Assembly: GCA_905178155.1 (NCBI GenBank)
Contig: CAJINV010000003.1
Coordinates: 7,063,612-7,127,611, forward strand
Origin: Amoebophrya sp. A120
Lineage: Eukaryota; Sar; Dinophyceae; Syndiniales; Amoebophryaceae
DNA: 64,000 nt
Direction: 5' to 3'
The notes under the pieces are model-generated. The model was not told where the DNA came from, did no database searches, and saw nothing but the letters and a program-made list of their open reading frames with translations. Numbering within the stretch: position 1 is the stretch's first letter; each line of letters begins with the position of its first letter. Of the stretch, positions 19,322-29,337 are shown in pieces. The position numbers and the translations under genes are program-made.

Positions 19322-22281
19322 TCACTCGTCCAACCAAGACAGGACCTCTTCGTTTTTTCCGGAGAAAATGCGAAAAGCGTCCACCGACAAGCTGATTCCT
19401 TTCTTTCCCGGGAGCCACTCCCCATCTTTCTCCCAATATTCGCGAATTCCAATGTAGTACTTGCCCATGTACTGCGACAGGGTAAAACGACGCTTATTTC
19501 CCAAATCGATGGAGGTCTCCTCCTGCGCCCCGATCGCTTCCTCCATCGTGGGGTAGCATTCCACTAGCTGTTGTATCATATCAAAAAAAATGAAGATATC
19601 AACTTACATAGCAATGCATGATTTTATTTCAGATACAGATAGCGTTAGCGATGCCTCTACTTTGGTGTAGCTGCCTCCCATGTAACTGCGTCCTCTGTAT
19701 CCATTTACCATTAGTACACTCAGGTAAAAGTTCAAGAATATCCCGGAAGTGCAATTTCGAGACAGCAACAGGTGGTCACATCACGATCAGTTCTCACTTC
19801 ATATTTCATTCAGTCTGTGCAGCCTCCTATTGTCATGATCATGAACATGATCATGTTGATGAAGATTCTGCAGCTTGTTGTATCCTATTTGTCTTTGTAT
19901 ATACCTTCCTGTACAAGTCTGGGGTGAGCGAGATTCCTTTGTTGCCGGGTTTCATTTCTCCGCTGGTCTTGTCCTCGTAATATTCGCGTAAATCGATAAA
20001 GGTCTTGCCTTGGTACTTTGAGAGGGAGCAGCGCTTGCGCCCACCCAGATCGATAAACTTGGCGTCGTCACCAGCGCCTGCAGCGTCGCCGCCCGCGCCT
20101 GCCTTTGCCGCGTTTTTCTTTTGGCGTTTCTGGAGTCAGTATGTTGTTATTTGTTGAACAGTCAGAAAGAAGTGAGAACATCTGAATAAAATGACCTGAG
20201 TTCTTTGCGGCCGTTGGCTTCTGCAAGATTTTCAACAGGACCAGATGCAAAAGAAACACGACCTTCAGCACGACTCGTCCACCAGTACCATTGCTAGTGA
20301 AGTACTAGAATTAGAAACAAGTAGATTTCTGGTGGTGCGCAGCTTTTACCATAAAGAGCCAAAACGAGAAATAAGGAGCGCGCTTGTTCTTTTAAATTGG
20401 GGGGGCAACTACGTTCGTGATTCACAAAAGCTAGCGTCTGTACCGCAGCCGGCTCTTCATCCTCCTCGTCGCCTTCTTCCAGCTCGGTCCGTATGGACAT
20501 GCAAGGTTGGAAATCGACAAATCATGTTACTTAAATAAATCGTCCACAACAAGAAACGTCAGCTATACGGCACGACCTTTCCGGCGGCGCAGATCCAGAT
20601 GTTCTTCACGCAAGCATGTTAGAAATACAGTGCTGGGCCAGGGAAGTGATTTGTCATTGTCGTGCGTGGAGGTCGTGAAGGTAAAATGTTACTAAGTCTT
20701 AGGCACATAGTGCCAGTATTGGAGAGAAGGCAAGAGTACTAGAGGTCGACGACAACTCTAAGCCTGAGTATGGGCACGGACACGGTTTCTGAAGAAACCG
20801 ACAGGAGGAGGAACTGCTTCTGCCCTCGACCTGTCCTTCTCATTGCGATAAACAACATGAGAAAAATCTTCAAATCTTCGAGTCTCGAAATAAAAACGCA
20901 CAAGTACGTACTACAGTTCATTTGATGATTCTGAGGACAATTTCCAACCTGAGGCTTCCATAGTCAGCTGGTCCACTTTGGCTTCCAAAGCTGGGCGAGC
21001 GGTTTGATCCCATTTCTCCTTCGGCAACATCCAACCTTTTTCCTTCGCGTTCCAGCGACCGCCGAGCTCCTTTAGTGTCGCTTTTACGGTCAGAGTGTCT
21101 CCGGTTACGAGAGTCGCATGCAGTTTCCTTAAAGTTGCTTCTGTTGGAATCAGCACATCAGCCTTTTTTTGGTGGAGCTTTTTTTTAACAATAACAGTCC
21201 AACTTACAAGAAGGCCAGGGTCCTCTAGATCAGCAGGGAGTTACAGTTTATTGCTCTCGTATAGGATTCTTCTTTATGTTTATAGATACATGCTGCACAT
21301 GCTTCCTCCATAATGAGAAACGAACATGTCACGCTTTTTTTTCACGTATACTTGGACTTGCTCCAGCCGCATGTTGCTCTTTATAAAAATCCTCCTCGAG
21401 ATAATAAGGAATCACTGTGAAGGTCCACCAGCTTGCACTTTTTCGCGGGCATACATTGACTTCTCGCCGTATTCGGCCCACTTCAGGGAAACCCCCATTT
21501 CGCTGTTGTCTGCCGAAAGCTGCGAGCCCAGGACGTGTTGTTTGTACCCGTTCGTGTTCTGCAGCACTCCAGAATGGAGAAAGGCTTCGCGATATTCCGT
21601 CTCCGCCACGGCGTTATCGATCGCAGACGTGGACCACGCAGCCTGCCCCTGCTCCTCGTTGACGTTGACTACAATTCGAGCGCCTTCCTTATTTGCCTGC
21701 AAGACTGAACTTGACTGCAACTGCTGCCCCTGCTCGTAAGGATCGTCCCGCGGTGCAGTTGTAGATGTAGTTAGCAATCTTGTAGTATTTAGAATGGTCG
21801 TGTTGCCAACTCCAACATCACGCGTAGCCGCCGTGGCTTTTCCACCAACAGATGAAAAGCTAAACGCTCGCGTGTCAATGCCAAGGGCGGGGATGGTTGA
21901 CGTTCCACTCCTTGCGAGTTTCTTTCTCAGAAAACAAGAAGGAGGAGGTGAACTAGTACCAAATAGTCGAGCTACGGGTCGACTGTTGCAGAATATTTTT
22001 TCTGAATCAATACTAGAGTTCTTTTTCTTACAAGGAATTGATGAGTAAGCTCTACTGAAGGAGCTACTTGCTGCAGCAGTTGTCCTGTGTAAGAGTGCTG
22101 AAAAATGACTAGTATGTGTATGCCTCCAAAGCGATGCTGCTCTAACGAAATTAGTCCTGGAAAAATGTGTGTTAATGCAGCTCGAGTTTGGGCCTACACA
22201 AAAGCCCGACCCCTCGATGGTGCCCAGGCTCAGCCGCGTACTTCCGGGTCTGTAGTTCAGCAACAACTTAGAATGCGGCAT
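19322..22281 (-). CDS. protein with two PC4/Sub1 DNA-binding domains, organellar-type N-terminus
   Basis: Minus-strand multi-exon gene. The first exon (~22281-21430) encodes ~285 residues rich in Ser/Thr/Arg with a presequence-like start, probably mitochondrial or plastid-derived targeting. The next exon (~21165-20950) has TLTVKATLKELGGRWNAKEK then GWMLPKEKW, a small 'ggrWn..kkgW' module. A short acidic exon (~20500-20430) has LEEGDEEDEEP. PC4 domain 1 (~19912-20130) has FIDLGGRKRCSLSKYQGKTF and LREYYED then GNKGISLTPDLY. PC4 domain 2 (19322-19570) has SIDLGNKRRFTLSQYMGKYY, IREYWEKDGEW and PGKKGISLSVDAF, and ends SWLDE-stop. PC4/Sub1 domains bind single-stranded DNA and act in transcription and repair; two in tandem is unusual. 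Exon borders are partly inferred. Confidence 0.7.
20505..20949 (-). mobile_element. possible introner-type intron in the PC4-domain gene
   Basis: Begins GGTTGGAAATCGACAA and ends with the complement of GGTTGGAAATTGTCC. It lies between the ggrWn module and the acidic exon. No clear TSD was found. The same GGTTGGAA terminal word occurs at the exon-1 side of the aldo-keto reductase insert. Confidence 0.4.
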
Positions 22282-22463
22282 GTTGTTTTCGCAATTGCAT
22301 ACCCTACAGCTACAACTTCATCAGTTTTGAAGTACACTCAAACTCATGGACGTCAAATTCAGCTAGCAGAAAGAGCTTCATTGCAACATTGTTTGAGGCT
22401 TGGAAACTTTATTCTACGGGATCATGGCTATTGCTTGTCAAGAAATAGAAGTGGATATTGATA

Positions 22464-23040
22464 TTAACATACAAATGAGCTCAGCAACCCTACTTTCATC
22501 ATCGTATGGGTAAGGGTAATATCCAGTCCAGCAACGATACTGGCTCGTAGGCACATCAAAAAAGCTGTTTCTGTCATCCCTCGGCACCATACAGCTTCAA
22601 GTAACCACTTCTGAAGCCGAAGCGTACAGAACGACATGAGATCGTGAATGTTGAAATCAATAAGGAGCTCAAGGAGATCATGAAAAGTCTCAAAGCAAAA
22701 ATGATCATCCTCCTGCGTATCATCGAGCTGCACTACGTGCAATTACTTCTTCGGATCCATGAGTCGCATGTTGTCTGTTTCCCCATCACAAACTTCGTCA
22801 CCGTGTGAATATTCAGACTTCAGCATGACTCTAAACTGCCGACGCGTTTCTGACCGCCTGGAACAGGTGCTGCAATGCGAGGAGTTATTTCCTCGGGAAA
22901 AAAACAATGTATGTGCAGCTGTTGTATATACAAAATGGAGTACTGCTCTAGCGATGTGCGTTTCGAACAAAACGAGCACGACTCCTGGCACTGCCCGTCA
23001 TTTAGTGGACTTCGCAATTGAAGGCGTCTGGCCCTGACAC
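22464..23040 (-). CDS. possible BTB/POZ-like fragment
   Basis: Two adjacent open segments: FETHIARAVLHFVYT (within 22743-22991) and FHDLLELLIDFNIHDLMSFC then TLRLQKWLLEAV (22464-22742). They recall the end of a BTB fold (F-x-x-[FLV]-L-x-[FY]-[IV]-Y-[TS], then LL-x-x-A-x-x-[FY]-x-[IV]-x-x-L-x-x-x-C). No start, no clean splice between the pieces, and no partner domain. Treat as a hint only. Confidence 0.25.
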
Positions 23041-23903
23041 GGCACAAAGCTAGAGACTCAGCTGGTGGATTTTTGTGTTGCGGTGAACAGAAACAAGGAA
23101 TCGGACTAGCGCTCCTGCGGCCGGCGCGAAGCAGGCGACACATATTACCCATAAAAGTTTCTTCTTTTTGGTCCGACCGGCGGGGAGAACGGTCTGGACG
23201 ATGGTGATGTTTCTATCATCAATTAGATTTCGTCAGGGTTGCAAGTACCGCTACGGTCCGTCGTCGCTTTCAAATAACAATTGACGAAAATGCTGGGGGG
23301 GAAGATGTATCATGTGGTTTGGGTGAGGGTGAATAGTAAAGTGTTGAAGGGTCGTGGGTCGAGTTTCTTCCGTTGAAGCAAGTTGATGCGTGCTCCGGGC
23401 TCGCAAAAACAAAAAGCGGATTGACCCCCCGCCCTCTTCTTGTCCCCTGCTATTGTGTAGCTTTCAAAAAAAACGCAATCGCGATTTCTACCCGAGCAAA
23501 AAAGTGGAGAGATGGAAAACTCAAACTCTGTATCGTGCCAGAGCCAGTCATCTGTGAAAACTAATATAACTTTATCCATCGGGTTGTAATAAAAGCCATT
23601 AAAAACTATTGTGTTTCTGTTTGTTTGTGCGTGCGAAAATAGAAAATGAACATCCGAAGCCGAAGCGTCTCTTCAAAAAAGCAATCCACCAATAACAATG
23701 AACTACATCTTCTCGCGATTCTTCAGGTGAGTTTTGGTTTTCCATGCTAGCAACAATCCGATACAACATCCGCTATAAATATGTGTATCAATATGATGAG
23801 CTTGGCAGCCCCCAAAACCTCCTCCAACGGCACTTGTCCCCCACCCAGCACAACCACCACGCATCCGTATCCGATTCCAAATTCCAGAATTGAGTCAAGA
23901 ATT
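23040..23903. other. intergenic, no gene recognised
   Basis: Downstream of the Sar1 stop codon. No coding signal noted. Confidence 0.35.
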
Positions 23904-26900
23904 TCAGAGCTGCTGCTTGCTTTTTGCGTTCTGCTGCTTAAGAACCTCAGAGATCCACTTGAAAGCGGCACTGTATCCCATCTTGTTTACCAAAGAGACC
24001 TGATCAATTATATTTTGCAAATCATATGATTATGATAGATCTTCAGAATCGCAACCATTGGCGTTAGCCAGCACCAATGCCGTGGCTCCTTCTTGTATGA
24101 ATATGCTGTAACTACATCTGGTTCAACATTTCATAATAAAAATTCCTCACAGTAATATCCATGGCGAGACAACAAGAGCTAGGGGGGATATGTTGATGGA
24201 CGTAGAGCCAGCGCCAGCATGATCATCTCATCGCATAGAGACAGCGCTTAGCGACGCATTAAAGAAAAAAAATCTCTACCATGAAAACTTCGATGGGACC
24301 ACCATTCGGACGATTCGCGCCCCCGGTTCCGCCACCCTGTTTTGCAAAGGATTTATATATTTCAGCAGAAAAATAGAAGCGTGGTATGAACGTCGCACTT
24401 ATTTTTGCGGAAAAAACTCCATGGCGAAAAGCTCGCAAAATCGAAAATCAACTACAGGTCGCGCAGCGTACGTGCCTGATGCCCACATCATGATGCACTT
24501 TGACTTTTTGTACATTTTCATTTTGCTTTTTCATCCATAATGGTACGTCTGCTCGACAAACGTGCTCACCTAAGGCATGTCTTGTCGACCACACTGTGCG
24601 AGGAGGTCTCATATCCTCGAACCGTGGAGGCTCTTTCGTTGCAAGCAGGGCGTCTAGGGACATTCCAAGATATTTATCAAATCAGTGAAGATACTGTCAC
24701 AAAGCAAAAAGTACCCCCGAATATCCCTGATATCCATAGGCCATAGGAAGCTGCAGAAAGCTCACGAGCTCTTCCGCCGAGCAGGCGGTTGGAATGTCAA
24801 TCTTGTTTCCCAGGATGGCAAAAGGTACCTGTGCAAAATTTGCGTTTGCGTTTGGTTAATCATCTTTTTCTTTATTTCATGCACAAATAGCGACACGACC
24901 TGGTAAAAGTAAAACTACAAGTCCGTCGATCTTTCGACTTTATACTACCGATGTGCTGAGTTGTTCAAGTCTGCATCAGCATAAGCTTCAGTTTCACGCT
25001 ATGGAGTTAGTAGAGGCATCGGGACGAGACTACGGACAGGCAGCAGCCGCTCCTGATGCATCGACACAGAATCTCGGTCAAGACGTTTCTTTTAGGGATT
25101 GAAAATCAATGGACACTGCTAGTCTCGGAATGCACAATGAAGTCGAACAAGAGCAAGACCACAGCATAACTTGAAAATAAAATCATACATGTCGCAGGCT
25201 CTCCGTCTCGAATAAGAACTGCAACTCAACCTTTGCCTCGTGCATGCGCGTTCGGTCAGCGGCATCTTATCCCATAGAGAAAATGAAGCACAGAGCGAGA
25301 AGATGAAAATGACTATATTGGAAGCGGCCCTGTGGCGGTTTGTCTAGTCGAGGGAATGCAGACAGCAGCTCGTGCGTCACACAAGCAGCGTATCGTGAAA
25401 CTTATGAAATGGTTAATCGATCCTCGTCAAGAACTCAAATGGAAATGTAGTAACGGGACAAGACACCATCTTTCAATTATGTTGTTGATTGTTACCACAT
25501 GCACTACCCCAGGTTCTTCACTTCCGTGGATTTTTTGACTTTGTGTGCGTCCTCAACATCTTTCTTGACATCTTGCAAGGTTTCAGAGCATCAATTCACC
25601 CACTCCCCGCCAACATTTTCTCTTGCATACGTCTACCAAGAAAATAATCGCGTCCACGTCGGCATAGTAGTCCTGTAATAAAGTTTTGTCTTCGACGCTG
25701 TTTTTGATCTTGCCGGTTCGTAGTACAAGTTCTGCTGCTGCTCCACGCGAAACATGTGTAAGTAACAAACGACCATCGAATACATATTGGTGACGTTGAT
25801 GATATTTCTACATCATAAATGCGGAATAAAATTAGTTGCTGTAATACTATACCGATGCCTACATTGCACAAAACAACGAAAAGTACGGAGCAACGAAATA
25901 AGGAGGAAGAGAGGTGCATCTTGTGGAGGGGCTTGGGACGACACTTCTGCCCTTCTCGTCCATAAATGCGAAATAAATAAAATTCGTCGAAGAAAGTAGA
26001 TCATACCTTCCATATACGCCGGGCGGCCTCGTGTCCCCCAAGATCGAACGCCCTAAACCTTCGGTTGCCGATGTAGAGTTCCTCCGCGTGCGGATGCAGT
26101 GTTGGATTGTGTGTTGTGATTCGGTCGTCGCGAAGCATGTGCAGCAACCTGTCATCAAAGAAAGAAGAGCGTCGAATGCAACAGCGATCATTTTTCTTCA
26201 AATGCGAGCACACTGCATGTTGACGCCCATGCTTTTTTCGTTTGGCTTTGGTGCCTGCGTTCTTCCCTCATGACGCTCGTCACGTAGATGAGAACCTCCG
26301 ATTGCGCATGCTCTTTGTGCTCGTATGTCTATGTCTACGTAGTAGTTTATTTTCGTAGAAACAAAAAGAAACAAAACTCGATACGTCGTCTTTCCCGCAT
26401 TGTCCAGACCCAGGAAGAGGATCTTTGAGTTTTCTGGCAGGAAGCCGAGCCATATTGTGAGGAAAAATCCCCCCTCCCCATATCGAAAACGAAATTTGTG
26501 ATGCTGTATTTGAGTACACAAATCAGATTTGTCTTCCTGGAGAGGACTGCAGACCCATATCAAGCCTGAGTAGAGAGGCTTTGACCTGAACGCTTGGCAT
26601 GAAAAGCGTCCGCGCTGTAGGCTCAACAGCATGACAAACCGCCTGTAGAATGCGGCGGAGCCTGTGGAGTTGCCTTCATGCAACACAGAGACGATTTGTG
26701 GTCGTAAATCAGCAACACAAATTTTCGAAAGCGTACCTTTTCAATATGGGGTGGGGGGATTTTTCCTTTTGATAAGCCAGCTCAGGAATTCTGAGAAACT
26801 CTCCTTCACCCAGTTTACCAAATATGGAAGTGTCAGGTTTGAAATCGTCAAAGTTGAAATAATTTGTAATGCATAAAATGCATGACCCGAGGCACGTGCG

Positions 26901-27142
26901 TTGCAGAGCAGGCAAGTGAGGCCGATTGTCAGCCTGTTTGGGGTTACAGCTCGAGCTGCTAAAGTAGCATGATAAAATCGCTCCTCTTGTTTGCCTAAAC
27001 AGCATGACAAACTGGATTTGGGGACCAGCGAAATTTGTCTTGCGCCATTTGGAAACTGGGTTCCAACTGGCACCCATTTTATGCATGGCAAACCATTTCA
27101 ACTTTGTCGATTTCACCTCTGACACATCCATACCAAAAACAT
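23904..27142 (-). CDS. SAR1: Sar1-type small GTPase (COPII coat assembly)
   Basis: Sar1 recruits the COPII coat at ER exit sites. The ATG complements 27140-27142. After intron removal the protein begins [20 protein letters not shown] then [13 protein letters not shown]. Exons: ~10 nt at 27138; 26767-26822; 26385-26460 with P-loop GLDNAGKTT; 26007-26148 with [16 protein letters not shown] and switch-[12 protein letters not shown]; ~25631-25672 with [14 protein letters not shown]; ~25189-25265 with [19 protein letters not shown]; 24715-24828 with [14 protein letters not shown]; 23904-23999 with [17 protein letters not shown] and TGA. One exon (the family's RPvEvFMC segment) is not settled; RPVVDF at about 24430-24470 is a candidate. 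All GTP-binding motifs are intact. PTLHPxxEEL and the N-terminal amphipathic helix distinguish Sar1 from Arf. Three of its introns look like introners. Confidence 0.9.
25268..25630 (-). mobile_element. introner-type intron 3 of Sar1 (363 bp)
   Basis: Ends are TATCCCATAGAGAAAATG (left) and, complemented, TATGCAAGAGAAAATG (right). Flanking 5-mers are CATCT (25263-25267) and CGTCT (25631-25635), a likely TSD with one change. Keeping one copy gives V-D-A-A-D, the expected Sar1 sequence. The usual GT and AG choices next to it would shift frame. Confidence 0.6.
26461..26766 (-). mobile_element. introner-type intron 2 of Sar1 (306 bp)
   Basis: TIR GGAAAAATCCCCCC(T/A)CCCC with the ATAT and AAATTTGTG words continuing inside. 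Flanks are TTGTGA and TTTTGA (6 bp, one mismatch). Excision with one flank copy yields SWLITIWLGF in frame. No GT-AG borders are possible at this junction. Confidence 0.75.
26823..27132 (-). mobile_element. introner-type intron 1 of Sar1, family 1 (310 bp)
   Basis: TIR TATGGAWGTGTCAG extends with mismatches over ~60 bp (TGAAATCG.CAAAGTTGAA). Exact 5-bp TSD CCAAA at 26818-26822 and 27133-27137. Excision leaves MFLVNW, the normal Sar1 start. The closest border pair is GT..TG, not GT..AG. Confidence 0.85.
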
Positions 27143-29337
27143 CGTGCCTAGAAGCTCTTGGTCGCTTCAAACTCGTCGACTTCCTTTACAACTTCGCCGC
27201 GCTCGCTGGCCCGCTTCGTGCGGTGACGTGAGTCAAGTCGATCCAATATGTCAATCGCGGTGGAGAAAGCCGAAGCAGGAATCTGCGTCGTGGCGCCACC
27301 GGCCTGCTGGTGCCTACAGAAGGATAAAAGTAGGGTGTCCGCTGCTGTCGCTTCGTTTTCTTTGAAGAATTACGGGGACAACTTCTTCGTCCAGCAGTCT
27401 CGTTTTCTATCCAAACCCGACGCAGGGACGGGACACAGCAGGAGCTCTGTGGGTACCTAGTTTCTGCCTTTGCTGGAAAAAACCGAGAACGGAACCTCTT
27501 CACCTCCAGGCTGCTTTTAGCTTCCTCTCCAATCGACACGTCAAGACTGAATGGTGATGCGCGAGCGTCGTCGTGGCGGTGAGATATTACGACAGTGTCC
27601 TCCTCCTCGATGTTGATGTGGCAGTTTATTCAACGACGACGTCCATGTAGTCTGAAACCAGAAGGAGCGACCGTTGCCTATTTTTTCACGTTGCTGTAGC
27701 CGCACGCAGCTCGCCTTTGAATTCTCGCAACAGCGCAGTAGAAGAAAGCAGATGGGTAAGGCTCTAGTTGGTCGTCTTTTCACCTCTCCAACACCGTCGC
27801 CTGAAGGCCCAAGAAAATAAGCACAAATCAAATTGCAGCCCAAGTAGACAACTCGGCAGCTGTGCGTGCTGTGCTAACGGCAATGATGTCAATTTTATTG
27901 TTGATAACGGTCGCCTCGGATGAATCTCCAGCGCGCAGCGGCCTTCCACAAGCACCTATTGGCCTTGTTCTCTGTATAGGGCACGCACGAGCTCAAGCTG
28001 GTACGGTGACCAACAACAGGATGGAATAGAATACAATGCCGAAGTTGATCGCCGAGCAGACCGCAGACGATTCTTGTGGCTCCTCTGATGGAATCTACTT
28101 CACGGACTGGCAAAAATGCTACTACACGCGTACTACTTCCGGCCTCGTTCTTTTTATTTTCTGACTGTCGAAGTGAGGCAGGTACGTAAGCCTACCAAGT
28201 ATATATACGCTGTGGAAAATTTCCGCTATCCTCACTGTGCGTCATGAACATGAAGCAATCAAATGAATGGGATAATGCTTTCGCCTGCTGCAAAAGCAAA
28301 ATTAGTAGGAGTATCGAAATATTGGTGTTTCTGTTGAATCTAAAAACTCATCACGAGCCAAGAACCCGTAGAAGTTGGTCACAATAAATCGATTTTTCTA
28401 TTGGTACTGCGACTAGCTTCCACAAGATATGACTCACGGAGGCAAGGCGACGAGATCAGCACACGGCCTGAACAGGATAATGAAAGCGGGCGCAACTCTG
28501 ATTTTTACAAGATAAAATAAATATATGAGCCTCGTCTATGTCAGCAATAAAGAACAATCAATCTATGAACAAGGACAACGCCGTCCAAATAAAAGAGCCG
28601 CTCCCTCTGAAGCTATGCCTGAGGAGGTTGTCGCTGCGGGGATCAATTTAAATTTTTGCTTCGCGCATTTCTGTTTGAAGATTGATAATTGCGTCGATAC
28701 ATATAGTTTCAAAAACAGGGAGGTCACGTGCCACGATATCTTTTTTGATACAATCGCACTAAATAGAATTGGGTAGCTTTCCGCTTGAGATCTCGTCTCT
28801 CTTTCACCGCACATCTTCACGGTATTGACATCGATGAATGACTGTTCGTTGCTACTACTGCGGATGTGACATTTATTTCTGATCCAGATCGTCTTTTCAA
28901 GGGTTTCAATCTCCACCATGATATGGTATCTTTTCATGACAGAGTCTCGCTAGATCCGTTCATTGGATGACAGTGACAGTATGACGGCCTTGGCCTAGTG
29001 AGCTACAGGTGCAGGTCGGACTCGCAGGAGCACCGGAGTGCAGCTATTGAATAGGCAATAAATACGTCTTCGTTTATCGGATACGGTTGTCTTCGTCGGA
29101 CAACTAGTCGCTGCCGGAGTCGTGGTCTCTTGACATTATCATGACATCATTCCCGTTGAGAACATCGCAGCTTTTCGTGTGGCTTTCTGTGTTTCTCTTA
29201 AAGCCAGTCGCGCACCCCCGCGACCGCGGGAAATTGTACGTAGTAAAAACGACGAGCAGGACCGTTGTGACAACTCAATCCGAGAATACTACAGCTGTAG
29301 CATAAGCATGTCAAGTAAGTTCAATTGTATCGAATTA
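27143..29337. other. intergenic, no gene recognised
   Basis: About 2.2 kb between the Sar1 start and the 3' end of the next minus-strand gene. ORFs present (for example 28563-28937 minus) show no family motif or exon context. Confidence 0.35.
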
